Positions 28,812-38,251 of a DNA stretch of 64,000 nt are shown here, one piece after another. Source of the stretch: Sphingobacterium alkalisoli. Its GTDB lineage: Bacteria; Bacteroidota; Bacteroidia; Sphingobacteriales; Sphingobacteriaceae. A program made the translations under genes and the position numbers. The notes below the pieces were generated by a model. The model saw only the letters and a program-made list of their open reading frames with translations. It was not told the DNA's origin and ran no database searches. Position 1 is the stretch's first letter. Each line of letters opens with the position of its first letter. The DNA is taken from positions 1,116,001 through 1,180,000 of the forward strand of contig NZ_SUKA01000001.1 in the NCBI RefSeq assembly GCF_005049105.1, given 5' to 3'.

Positions 28812-29833
28812 AACAGAAATGTTTTAAAATTTTATTTTGTTATAGTAAAGGAAGGTTTAATTTATTCAGTTTGTCGCTCGCTAATTCCAAATTGTATTGG
28901 CAACCAATTCATATCTGTATTTTATCTTCTTGCCCTCATCGGCGGGCGGCCTAGTCCTTTTCCCTTGATGGAAAATGGACCAAAAGATCAAGACTGGGTC
29001 AATGTTACGCTAAAAGCTTTTGGATTTACTAAACAGATCTGAGCCGTTGCACTTCGTAGATCTGTTCTTAACGCAAATCCAAAAGCTTTCTTAACGCTAC
29101 ATCGACCTAGGTCGTCCTTTTTATTTTCAGTTGAAGTATAAAATAATATTTAGGTAAATGCACCATCCTCACATTCACTAAAGATGTGACTTGAACCTTT
29201 TGGCTGTACGGATAATGCTTCCCAGTGCAATTGCCAAAAACTTCTTAGGCGACATTTGCCAAAATTTGTAAGGATTGTGCGTTTTAGTACAACCTTTATA
29301 CTCCAGCTGAATAAAAAAAACGACCTAAGCGAATTTGGACGAGTAGGCAGCAGATGATGTGTTGCAGAAACGTATGTGTTTGCACTTTTCAAGCAGATCA
29401 AAGCCTTTGAGATGGGATAGTGTGTTGGAGGCCTAAGAGCTGCGCACTGCATCATCGCGTAGCCGAAACGACAAATACGGTATAGTCTTGACTTTTTTTG
29501 CTTCGTTTTTTGGGTCAAGCAAAAAACCCTCGAAGAGGCTCTTGAATGCCTTTGAAAACTAAATATTAATGAAAAAATGAAGGCCCTGTCGTGGCAACGA
29601 CGAAAAGGTAGTACACCGCTGCCACTCTGTAATATTGTAGTTATAGTATCTGTTGTGCAACTATTCAAAAGCTACGATAAAACTATCAAGAATAGCGATT
29701 TAGCCCGCTTTTAGAGAAAATACGGACGCGAATTGGATTTTTTACAGGACGGTGCAGGATACGCACGTATAGTGGTTTTAATATCTTGGTGGTTTAAACC
29801 TATAAGTTATCTTGTTAAAATCGTTGATTTACC
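28812..29833. other. 1-kb non-coding, repeat-rich gap inside PUL A
   Basis: No convincing gene is seen. It holds the nested hairpin at 29004-29101 and, near 29480-29530, a stretch (TCTTGACTTTTTTTGCTTCG, then GGGTCAAGCAAAAAA) of the kind repeated throughout Sphingobacteriaceae genomes. A 172-codon minus-strand frame at 29150-29668 has biased, cysteine- and serine-rich composition and no recognisable motif. The last ~100 bases should hold the promoter of the second PUL A operon. Confidence 0.5.
29004..29101. repeat. Nested inverted repeat (long imperfect hairpin)
   Basis: AAAGCTTTTGGATTT (29013-29027) pairs with AAATCCAAAAGCTTT (29075-29089). Inside it AACAGATCT (29032-29040) pairs with AGATCTGTT (29058-29066). 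Outside, TGTTACGCT and AACGCTACA partly pair. The structure has no open frame and resembles a dispersed non-autonomous element or a large two-way terminator. Confidence 0.7.
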
Positions 29834-30934
29834 ATGATTGAAAGTAGCACAAATACGGAATTCCTTTCCAGAAAAAGATTTATAAAATCTTTAGTTTTGG
29901 CGACTTCTGCCGTGTTGGTCCCTAGTTATCTGTTAGCAGATACGGCGGTTAACGCATGGCCCTATTTTAAACTCAAACCCTTGGGCAGGAGCTTTTCACT
30001 CGAAGACTATTATATCTGGTGTTCATCACCCATTTGGGGTAACGATGGTAAAGTCCATCTCTTTTATTCGCGATGGTTGAAAACGAAGGGAATGAGTGGT
30101 TGGATCAGAGGTTCTGAAATAGGTCATGCCGTAGCAGATTCCCCAGAGGGTCCTTTTCAGCACAAAGATGTTGCTTTGGCGCCAAGGGATGAATATTGGG
30201 ATAGCACGACCTGCCATAATCCGTTGATCAAAGAGGTGGATGGCACATATTATCTTTTTTATATGGGCAATTCAAACGGGAAGACAAATACAAAGCGTAT
30301 CGGTATAGCGACTTCAGAGAGCCTCGACGGACCTTGGAAACGGTATGATCAGCCTTGTCTTCTGCCTGGTAAGGAGGGTGAATGGGATGATCACTGCACC
30401 ACGAATCCTGCATTTATAAAAGGGGCCGATGGTAAGTATTGGTTGTATTACAAATCATGGAATACCGCAGAATACAACAACATGACAGGAGCAGTGCGTG
30501 GCAATCGTAAATATGGATTAGCAAAGGCTGATCATCCACTAGGGCCCTATCATAAAGTATCGGATAAACCCGTTATCGACTTCTCCAATCGTCCAAATAA
30601 TGCGCAGCTCGAGGATGCATTCGTGTGGCGGGAGAGAAATAAATACAAGTTGATCGCGCGCGACATGGGGTTTTACAACCATGAGTACGGATTGATTTTA
30701 ACATCCGATGACGGAATAAGCTGGTCGGAACCACAGATCGCTTACCTCGACTTAAAAACTTATGTAACCGAGAACGAACCACCTAAACACTTAAAGCGTT
30801 TCGGAAGATTAGAAAGACCAATGATTTTGTTTGACAAAGATAATAAGCGACCGAAGTACATCTTTGGCGGGACCCAGGGAGGAGCATACGATACGGCAAC
30901 TACTTTCGTGTTTGAAATAGTAGACGCAGGTTGA
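29834..30934 (+). CDS. Five-bladed beta-propeller glycosidase-like protein (GH43/GH117-like fold)
   Basis: The product is 366 residues. The N-terminus SRKRFIKSLVLATSAVLVPS resembles a Tat signal with Lys-Arg in place of the twin Arg, so export may be Tat- or Sec-dependent. The body has repeated blade motifs of five-bladed propeller hydrolases: YYIWCSSPIWGNDGKVHLFYSRW, DSTTCHNPLIKEVDGTYYLFYMG, CTTNPAFIKGADGKYWLYYKSW, LEDAFVWRERNKYKLIARD. Acidic residues in blades 1, 3 and 4 fit GH43-type catalysis, but the family cannot be fixed by eye. It likely trims arabinose or another side-chain sugar. It is first in the second PUL A operon. Confidence 0.7.
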   Translation: MIESSTNTEFLSRKRFIKSLVLATSAVLVPSYLLADTAVNAWPYFKLKPLGRSFSLEDYYIWCSSPIWGNDGKVHLFYSRWLKTKGMSGWIRGSEIGHAVADSPEGPFQHKDVALAPRDEYWDSTTCHNPLIKEVDGTYYLFYMGNSNGKTNTKRIGIATSESLDGPWKRYDQPCLLPGKEGEWDDHCTTNPAFIKGADGKYWLYYKSWNTAEYNNMTGAVRGNRKYGLAKADHPLGPYHKVSDKPVIDFSNRPNNAQLEDAFVWRERNKYKLIARDMGFYNHEYGLILTSDDGISWSEPQIAYLDLKTYVTENEPPKHLKRFGRLERPMILFDKDNKRPKYIFGGTQGGAYDTATTFVFEIVDAG

Positions 30935-30989
30935 TCGGAGAAAGATAGCATTACAAAGAATAGACATAAACAAACTAGAAACTAATACC

Positions 30990-32390
30990 ATGATGAAAAA
31001 ACTATTGTACATCCTTATTTTAGTGATAATAGGTGTACAGGGAAAGGCACAAGAAACGGTGTGGACTTCTGTAAAGCAACCACTGAAGGAAGTAAAAGCT
31101 TTGAAAAAGCAGATCGTCAAGCCAAAATTTCGCAATAAAGACTATTCTATTACGGATTTTGGAGCAGTAGGAGATGGAACGACGAAGAATACCCAAGCGA
31201 TAGCCGATGCCATTGCGAAGTGCCATGCTGATGGTGGCGGCCGCGTAGTGGTACCGAAGGGGATATTTTTAACAGGAGCTATTCATTTGAAAAGCAATGT
31301 AAACCTGCATCTAGCCGATAGCACAGTTGTACTTTTTAGCCGGGATTCTACGGATTACCCAATGGTATTCACACGCTGGGAGGGTATGGAGTGTGTCAAC
31401 TATTCCCCATTCATATATGCGTACGAACAGGAAAATATTGCTGTTACCGGCAATGGTACACTAGATGGTAATGCGAATATGGACTACTGGTGGTGGTGGT
31501 GTGGTGCCAAAAAATTCAATTGGGATGAAAGCAAGGGGAAGCAAACGCCGGCCCGTGTTGCCCTACATGAAATGATGGCCGATGAAGTAGATCCCAAGAC
31601 GCGGATTTTTGGAGATGGACACTACCTGCGTCCGGCTTTTGTACAACCGTATAAATGTTCTAATATTTATATCGCTGATGTCAAATTAATTAATGCACCC
31701 ATGTGGAACCTGAATCCTGTACTGTGCGAAAATGTATTGATCGAACGTGTGAAAGTGATTACACACGGTCCAAATAATGATGGTTGCGATCCGGAAGCCT
31801 GTAAAAATGTTTGGATCAAGGACTGTTATTTTGATACTGGAGATGATTGCATTGCGATCAAATCAGGTCGTGACGAAGACGGACGTAATATTGGAAGACC
31901 GGCGGAAAACCACATCATCGAAAATTGCATTATGAAAGATGGGCATGGTGGTGTTGTTATTGGTAGTGAAATAGCGGGCGGTGCAAGAAATATCTATGCC
32001 TTAAATAATACGATGGATAGTCCTAATCTGGATCGTGCCTTGCGTATAAAAACTAGCTCAAGTAGAGGTGGTACAACTGAAAATGTGTTCTTTTATAATA
32101 CCAAAGTTGGTAAATATAAGGATGCTGCAGTTCGGTTTAACATGTTTTATGAGAAACCTGGGAACCATATCCCTACGATCCGAAATATATGGGTAGAAAA
32201 TATGAAGGTGAAAGAAGGCGGTAAATATGGTGTACTATCAGCTGCCTACAAAGAATCGCCTGTAAAAAATGTAACGATGATTAATTGCGTAATTGATGGG
32301 GTTAAAGAAGCCTATAAAGTAGATTACATGGAGAATGTAACCTTAAAGAAGGTTACGATTAACGGGAAGGCATACCAATCTTTTGATTAA
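30990..32390 (+). CDS. GH28 polygalacturonase / rhamnogalacturonase
   Basis: The product is 466 residues with a signal peptide (MMKKLLYILILVIIGVQGKAQ). A right-handed beta-helix enzyme that hydrolyses alpha-galacturonic acid links in pectin backbones. All four GH28 signatures appear in order: NNDGCDP (classic NTDG variant), GDDC in FDTGDDCIAIKSG, GHGGVVIGSE, and RIKTSS. The early YSITDFGAVGDGTTKNTQAIADAI is also typical. Whether it cuts homogalacturonan, RG-I or single residues is not visible; the rhamnosidase context suggests RG-type or exo activity. The next gene starts directly at the base after the stop. Confidence 0.93.
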   Translation: MMKKLLYILILVIIGVQGKAQETVWTSVKQPLKEVKALKKQIVKPKFRNKDYSITDFGAVGDGTTKNTQAIADAIAKCHADGGGRVVVPKGIFLTGAIHLKSNVNLHLADSTVVLFSRDSTDYPMVFTRWEGMECVNYSPFIYAYEQENIAVTGNGTLDGNANMDYWWWWCGAKKFNWDESKGKQTPARVALHEMMADEVDPKTRIFGDGHYLRPAFVQPYKCSNIYIADVKLINAPMWNLNPVLCENVLIERVKVITHGPNNDGCDPEACKNVWIKDCYFDTGDDCIAIKSGRDEDGRNIGRPAENHIIENCIMKDGHGGVVIGSEIAGGARNIYALNNTMDSPNLDRALRIKTSSSRGGTTENVFFYNTKVGKYKDAAVRFNMFYEKPGNHIPTIRNIWVENMKVKEGGKYGVLSAAYKESPVKNVTMINCVIDGVKEAYKVDYMENVTLKKVTINGKAYQSFD

Positions 32391-35300
32391 ATGATATTTA
32401 AAAAAATAGCAGTTACTACATTATGTTCTGTTGCCATATATTGTGGAAGTTTGGCCCAATCTAAACACTGGCAGCACAACGAGCGTACGTTACACTATAC
32501 CGAGGACAAAGGTGATTTTTTATTGGTTGAAGGAAAATATCGCTTCAACCGGGCTTTGTATGGAAGTAATAAGGCCTCTCGTGTGGAGGCGGGAGATCTT
32601 CCTGAATTTGCACTGTATATGCCTGGAATGGGTGGCAACCTGCAATTTGTGCTAAAAGGCAACGACGAATACAAGAAGCTCATTCATGCCGATAATATTG
32701 AGACAAGATATCGGCCTGGAGCAATGGTTTATGCCATTCGGGATAAACTACTTGGTGAAGGCGTGTTGGAAATCACGGTTCTAGCGCAGGTAGCTAAAGA
32801 GGGAATGATCGTCAAAGTTGGTGCCCAAAACGTACCTAAAGGAACGGAGTTGTTTGCGATATATGGCGGAGCAAGTGGAAAGCGGTTTAGCCGCAATGGT
32901 GATATTGGGGCAGATCCCGAATCTGGCTTTTACCTGTTGCCTGAATACTGCAAGCAGAATAAGTTCGAGATAGCTAAAAACAGCTTTCAGCTGAACTATT
33001 TGGGAAGAAGCGCAGAAGAGGAAGTGCTATATGGTACATTTGGAAGCGCAGGAAAAGTTACATTGGCCGACGCGACGATGTTGGATGATGTATCAAAGAT
33101 AACGGTTTCAAAGGCAAAAGACGCCCCTATTGTAGTGGCAAACTATGGATTGGGAGCTGCACCGTTTTATATACAGATCGCACGTGGTGAATTAAAGAAC
33201 AAACTGCTTGGCGAGGCCGATTTGGTAAAGATCTATGATAAAGCGGAGTCGGATAGACAACAGCTAGCCAACCGCGTTACCATAAATACTCCAGATCGCT
33301 ATATCAATAACTTTGGTGCGACACTCGCGGTCGCTGCCGATGGAATTTGGGAAAGTCCGACTTTCTTGCATGGTGCTGTCGCATGGCGAATGCGTTTAAA
33401 TGCCTGGCGTGGGGCCTATTCCGCGGATGCGCTCGGGTGGCATGATCGCGCAAAAGAACATTTTTCGAGCTATGCTAATTCGCAGGTAATCGAGCCCGAG
33501 GTGGGTAAGGTCGTGGCAGATACGGCTTTGCATTTGGCACGCCACATTGAAGAGATGGGAACCGCCGTTTTTTCTAGCGGGTACATCTCGCGGAATCCGA
33601 ACGATAATTCCAGGCCCCATCATTATGATATGAACCTGGTGTTTTTCGACCAACTGTTTTCTCATTTTAACTATACCGGGGATCTCGTCTATTTGAAAAA
33701 AATGTGGCCTACGATTGTGCGTCATTTGGCTTGGGAACGTCGTAATTTTGATGTGGATCGAGATGGGCTCTATGATGCCTACTGCGCGATTTGGGCCAGT
33801 GATGGATTACAGTATTCGGGAGGAGGTGTGGCACATACAAGTGCGTATAACTATCGAGCGAACAAAGCGGCTGCTAAATTGGCCAAATTGATAGGTGAAG
33901 ATCCAACGCTATATGAATCCGAAGCAAAAAAAATAGCCGATGCATTGCGTTCCCGGTTATGGCTAAAGGGAAATGGCCACTTTGCGGAGTATCAGGATTT
34001 ATTAGGAAATAAGATAGTTCACGATAAACCGGGGCTTTGGACCATCTATCATATTGCTGATGCGTATATTTTAGATGATTTCGATAACTACCAAAATGTG
34101 CAGTATATCGAGAATCACTTGCCCAAAATACCCGTACAGGTTAAAAATGGAGAACACCAAGGTTTATATACCTTGGCAACGACCAATTGGCAACCCTATA
34201 CCTGGTCGGTTAACAACGTAGCATTGGCGGAAAACCTGCAAGCTGCTCTTGCATATTGGCAGTCCGGACGCTTTAATGAGGCTTTTCACCTTTGGAAGAG
34301 CAATATTATCGAAAGTATGTACCATGGAATCAGTCCGGGTAACTTTCAACAATTGTCGCATTACGATGCGTATAGAGGTGAATTGTACCGGGATTTCGCC
34401 GATCCAATTGGTGTGGCTTCCCGCACATTGGTGGAGGGCTTATTCGGTATCCACCCCAATTTACTGGACAATAGCATTTTCATAAAGCCTGGTTTTCCAA
34501 CGGAATGGGATTTTGCAGAGATTGAATTACCTGAACTAAGCTATAGTTACAAACGAACGGGAAAAACGATCCATTATAACATAAAACGTAAGGTTTCGGA
34601 TCCGGTGTCGCTACGGTTGGAAATTCCGGTAAACCACACAAGAATCAAATCGGTGAAGGTAAATGGCAAAGAGGTCGAATGGACGTTAAAGCCATCGTCT
34701 ATTAATCTTCCGTATATCCAGTTCGAGACAGAAGCTAGTTCTTCTTTTGCGATAAACGTCGAACAGGCGGGTGAAAATATTTTACCAGTTTCCTATCGCT
34801 CCACGCATCCGTATACCGATCCATTTGTGATTAAGCTTTCTTCCGATGTAAAGCTAACCGATGTACATGATCCGCAGGGTCTTGTACAAGACAGGACAGA
34901 AGCAGGATTTGTGCTGATCGAAAAGGCTCGTAAAGGTACTTTTTTTGTTCAATTGAAGCAGGGTGATCTCTCCTGGTGGGAAGCTGTTAATGTAGAATTG
35001 ATAGCCCCTGTCGTTCCCGTCTACTCAGAAGAAGGTGGGACACACTATGTCACATTAGAAAGCAAGTCTAGTCTTGAATGCGCGGTCGACCTTAAGTTTA
35101 AGTCTCTTGAAAAAAGTATCGTATTGAAGGCGGGGCAGCGAGAAAAAATCGAACTACCCGCTAGTCTGTTATCCAAGGGCTCTAACCGAATTATGATTCA
35201 GGTTGGAAAACATACACTTAAACTGGATTACATCAATTGGGAAATTCCTAAAGTCGCGGCGTATGAAGCACAGGATTTGAGCGCATATTACAATGATCGG

Positions 35301-35990
35301 GTGACGAATATTTTTGAACAGAAATATCTTTCTCCGAGACCGGATGTTCCCACCTTGCAATTGCCATGGCAAGGAATAGGTAATTGGTGTTATCCGTTGA
35401 CTACGGCAGTGATCGATGATTCGGGTTTAATGGAAAGCAGAGAAAATAATACTGTTACATTTTTGGATATTCCGTTTAATATCACCGGCGATAAGAATGT
35501 GATCTTTAGTAGTCAATGGGATAACTATCCGGCCGAAGTAACGATCCCGCTTACAGGCCAGGCAGATAAGATGTATTTATTGATGGCTGGCTCTACAAAT
35601 CCGATGCAATCACAGCTTGTTAATGCGAAAGTTAAGGTCGTATATACAGACGGTACGGTAGATGTCCTTGAACTAAAAAATCCAACCAATTGGTGGCCTA
35701 TTGAGCAAGATTTCTTAGACGATAACTTTGCCTTTGAAATAGCAGATGACCAGATTCCTTACCGTATTCAGCTTAAAACAGGTGAGTTATATAAAGGGGG
35801 TACCTTAGCTAAATACAGTGACATTAAGGGCTATAGCAATAGAGCAATCGAAGGTGGAGCTGCTACCTTGTTGGATTTGCCGCTGCAGTCAGATAAAACG
35901 TTACAATCTGCGGTATTGGTATCCGAAGCGAATGATGTCGTCGTCGGTATAATGGGATTAACTTTACAAAGACACATGACCACGAAGTAG
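32391..35990 (+). CDS. Large DUF4450-like protein, putative (alpha/alpha)6-barrel glycosidase
   Basis: The product is 1199 residues with a signal peptide (ending GSLAQ). The N-terminus (residues 25-280) is beta-rich with the FNRALYGSNKASRVEAGDLPEFALYMPG pattern I associate with DUF4450. The middle (about 310-730) reads as a six-hairpin glycosidase-type helical barrel: SPTFLHGAVAWRMRLNAWRGAYSADALGWHDRAKEHF, HYDMNLVFFDQLFSHFNYTGD, VNNVALAENLQAALAYWQ, EGLFGIHPNLLDNSIFIKPGFP (as in GH78-like C-termini). The rest is beta-rich, with RPDVPTLQLPWQGIGNWC. Reaction unknown. It is packed between GH28 and a GH65-like gene with no spacing, so it should act on the same glycan. Confidence 0.7.
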   Translation: MIFKKIAVTTLCSVAIYCGSLAQSKHWQHNERTLHYTEDKGDFLLVEGKYRFNRALYGSNKASRVEAGDLPEFALYMPGMGGNLQFVLKGNDEYKKLIHADNIETRYRPGAMVYAIRDKLLGEGVLEITVLAQVAKEGMIVKVGAQNVPKGTELFAIYGGASGKRFSRNGDIGADPESGFYLLPEYCKQNKFEIAKNSFQLNYLGRSAEEEVLYGTFGSAGKVTLADATMLDDVSKITVSKAKDAPIVVANYGLGAAPFYIQIARGELKNKLLGEADLVKIYDKAESDRQQLANRVTINTPDRYINNFGATLAVAADGIWESPTFLHGAVAWRMRLNAWRGAYSADALGWHDRAKEHFSSYANSQVIEPEVGKVVADTALHLARHIEEMGTAVFSSGYISRNPNDNSRPHHYDMNLVFFDQLFSHFNYTGDLVYLKKMWPTIVRHLAWERRNFDVDRDGLYDAYCAIWASDGLQYSGGGVAHTSAYNYRANKAAAKLAKLIGEDPTLYESEAKKIADALRSRLWLKGNGHFAEYQDLLGNKIVHDKPGLWTIYHIADAYILDDFDNYQNVQYIENHLPKIPVQVKNGEHQGLYTLATTNWQPYTWSVNNVALAENLQAALAYWQSGRFNEAFHLWKSNIIESMYHGISPGNFQQLSHYDAYRGELYRDFADPIGVASRTLVEGLFGIHPNLLDNSIFIKPGFPTEWDFAEIELPELSYSYKRTGKTIHYNIKRKVSDPVSLRLEIPVNHTRIKSVKVNGKEVEWTLKPSSINLPYIQFETEASSSFAINVEQAGENILPVSYRSTHPYTDPFVIKLSSDVKLTDVHDPQGLVQDRTEAGFVLIEKARKGTFFVQLKQGDLSWWEAVNVELIAPVVPVYSEEGGTHYVTLESKSSLECAVDLKFKSLEKSIVLKAGQREKIELPASLLSKGSNRIMIQVGKHTLKLDYINWEIPKVAAYEAQDLSAYYNDRVTNIFEQKYLSPRPDVPTLQLPWQGIGNWCYPLTTAVIDDSGLMESRENNTVTFLDIPFNITGDKNVIFSSQWDNYPAEVTIPLTGQADKMYLLMAGSTNPMQSQLVNAKVKVVYTDGTVDVLELKNPTNWWPIEQDFLDDNFAFEIADDQIPYRIQLKTGELYKGGTLAKYSDIKGYSNRAIEGGAATLLDLPLQSDKTLQSAVLVSEANDVVVGIMGLTLQRHMTTK

Positions 35991-36050
35991 GACGAGTGCT
36001 ATTAAAACAAAAGGAAATACGAATACTATTCCGTATGACAATTAAAAATC

Positions 36051-36083
36051 AAACCGAGCTTGCGAGCTCACGAAGTAATAATA
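36051..36083 (+). repeat. Palindromic repeat family, copy 4 (inside operon gap)
   Basis: AAACCGAGCTTGCGAGCTC (36051-36069) is the exact reverse complement of 5150-5168. The following ACGAAGTAATAATA matches copy 3 at 13657-13670. It sits six bases before the start codon of the GH65-like gene, as copy 3 sits before GH31. Confidence 0.7.
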
Positions 36084-36088
36084 GACCT

Positions 36089-38242
36089 ATGAAAATAAAA
36101 AGAAAATTTTTAAGCATTGGATTATGCGCACTGGTGTTTTTCTCCTGTGAGGGACAGCAGGAAGGGAAGATAGACCGAAAAGCGGTCGTTCAACGTCATA
36201 ATGTCATCAACGATAAGGTAGATACACTTTCCTCCCTCACAGTGGGTAACGGGGCGTTTGCATATACTGTTGACATTACAGGTATGCAATCTTTTCCAGA
36301 ATTCTATAAAAATGGTGTTTCGCTGGGTACGCAATCCGAGTGGGGATGGAGTTCATTTCCAAACGAGGGTGATTACAAATTTGAGGAGACACTCAAATCA
36401 TATGATTTTAATAATGAAGGACGGGATGCAAAATATAGCATCCAGCACAAGGAGCCGGGACGGAATAAAGAAGCGACCGAGTATTATCGGGTGAATCCCC
36501 ACCGCCTTCAATTAGGTAATGTCGGTTTGGAATTGTATTTAAAGAATGGACAGAAAGCTAAAATTGAACAACTAACGGATATCAAGCAAACGCTGGATGC
36601 ATGGACCGGTATTATTTCAAGTGAGTTCACTGTGGATGGTGATGTCGTGAAGGTTTCAACAGCAGCGCATCAATCGGAAGACAAAATCGCCGTGAAAGTA
36701 AGCTCAGACTTGATTGGACAGAATAGAATTAAAGTTTTTGTGCAGTATCCGTATCCGAGCGGAAAGTTTTTGGATGAGGGGACTAACTATGCAAATATCG
36801 AAGAACATGAGAGTTCGTTGATTTCCAGTGCTAAAGATGCTTCTATATTAAATCACAAATTAAAGGGAGCGAATTACTACACCTTTCTGGATCATTCGAA
36901 TGGAGTCGTAAAAGAAAGCGGTAAGCATTATTTTGTCTATGAGCCTGCAAAGGATTTAAAAGAATTTGAACTTACGGCCAGATTTTCCGCAAAGGATAGC
37001 ATCCAATCGACCGAAGGACTTTATTCCGCTACTGCGGAAAGTAGCACCAACGGGTGGGCGGACTTTTGGAAAAGTGGAGCCGCGGTAGATTTTGAAGGGA
37101 GTACCGATCCGAGAGCCAATGAATTGGAACGACGCATTATATTGTCGCAATACCTAACGAAAGTACAATGTGGCGGAAGCAACCCGCCACAAGAAACCGG
37201 ATTGACATTTAATAGCTGGTACGGTAAACCACATACGGAGATGCACTGGTGGCACGGTGTGCATTACGCGCTGTGGGGCAGACCGGAGATCATGGAAAAT
37301 ACGTTGGATTATTACTTTCATACCTACAATAAGGCTAAGGCACTTGCCGAACGCCAAGGGTATAAAGGTGTCCGGTGGATCAAGATGTCGGATAATGATG
37401 GGAATGAAAGTCCATCTTCTGTGGCGGCATTTTTAATATGGCAACAACCGCATATCATTTACATGACAGAACTGGCCTATCGCGACAAGCAGGACACGAA
37501 GGTGCTGGAGAAATATAAGGATTTGGTATTCGCTTCTGCTGAATTCATGGCCGATTATGCGTATTATGATAAAGCGAAAGATCGTTATAACCTAGGGAAA
37601 GGTGTTATTCCTGCACAGGAGGTATTTCGGGCTGTAGAGACCTTTAACCCCACTTACGAAGTGGCTTATTGGGATTGGGCACTTCGTATTGCGCAGGAAT
37701 GGAAAGAACGCTTGGGTGAGCCACGTGATAAAAAGTGGGATGAGGTGATTAATAAACTAGCTCCTTTACCAGTGCAGGGTGATGTGTATCTAGCAACAGA
37801 ATCGGCTACCGATTCCTATACATTCCCAAAATGGATGACCGATCATCCAGCTGTTCTAGGTGCCCTGGGCATGGTGCCAGAATCTCCAAAATTGGACAAA
37901 GAGATCATGAAAAACACATTGGATACCGTGTGGGCAAAATGGTCATGGGCCGATACCTGGGGTTGGGATTTTCCGATGACGGCCATGAATGCGGCTCGTT
38001 TGAACTTGCCTGAGAAGGCTCTCGATGCATTATTCATGGATATCCAGACGAATACTTACCTCAAAAATGGCCATAATTTTCAAGATAATCGGCTCCGGAT
38101 ATATCTGCCGGGTAACGGGGGTGTGCTGACCGCTGTCGCGATGATGCTTGAAGGCTGGGATGCTTCCGAGGGTGACTTCCCCGGTTTCCCGAAAGACGGA
38201 AGCTGGAAAATTAAGAAAGAAGGATTTAAAAAAATGCCGTAA
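36089..38242 (+). CDS. GH65-like (alpha/alpha)6-barrel lipoprotein
   Basis: The product is 717 residues from the ATG at 36089. A longer frame from 35996 exists but would read through the palindromic repeat, and the lipoprotein signal (FLSIGLCALVFFSC, Cys20) fixes the start. An N-terminal super-sandwich (about 30-340; VGNGAFAYTVDITGMQSFPEFY) is followed by a helical barrel (about 360-700) with TFNSWYGKPHTEMHWWHGVHYALWGRPEI, FLIWQQPHIIYMTELAYR, and WADTWGWDFPMTAMNAARL. This resembles GH65/GH95-like families, including EMHWWH placement, but the specificity is unknown. Acid motifs are not certain by eye. The gene is in the second PUL A operon before GH105. Confidence 0.7.
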   Translation: MKIKRKFLSIGLCALVFFSCEGQQEGKIDRKAVVQRHNVINDKVDTLSSLTVGNGAFAYTVDITGMQSFPEFYKNGVSLGTQSEWGWSSFPNEGDYKFEETLKSYDFNNEGRDAKYSIQHKEPGRNKEATEYYRVNPHRLQLGNVGLELYLKNGQKAKIEQLTDIKQTLDAWTGIISSEFTVDGDVVKVSTAAHQSEDKIAVKVSSDLIGQNRIKVFVQYPYPSGKFLDEGTNYANIEEHESSLISSAKDASILNHKLKGANYYTFLDHSNGVVKESGKHYFVYEPAKDLKEFELTARFSAKDSIQSTEGLYSATAESSTNGWADFWKSGAAVDFEGSTDPRANELERRIILSQYLTKVQCGGSNPPQETGLTFNSWYGKPHTEMHWWHGVHYALWGRPEIMENTLDYYFHTYNKAKALAERQGYKGVRWIKMSDNDGNESPSSVAAFLIWQQPHIIYMTELAYRDKQDTKVLEKYKDLVFASAEFMADYAYYDKAKDRYNLGKGVIPAQEVFRAVETFNPTYEVAYWDWALRIAQEWKERLGEPRDKKWDEVINKLAPLPVQGDVYLATESATDSYTFPKWMTDHPAVLGALGMVPESPKLDKEIMKNTLDTVWAKWSWADTWGWDFPMTAMNAARLNLPEKALDALFMDIQTNTYLKNGHNFQDNRLRIYLPGNGGVLTAVAMMLEGWDASEGDFPGFPKDGSWKIKKEGFKKMP

Positions 38243-38251
38243 TTGATAAAG

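Noticed and set aside
29150..29668. 172-codon minus-strand frame in the PUL A gap
   Set aside because: Serine/cysteine-rich random-looking product over a repeat-rich region; no motif.
13638..36083. CRISPR-like array
   Set aside because: The repeat copies are thousands of bases apart without spacers; no cas genes.
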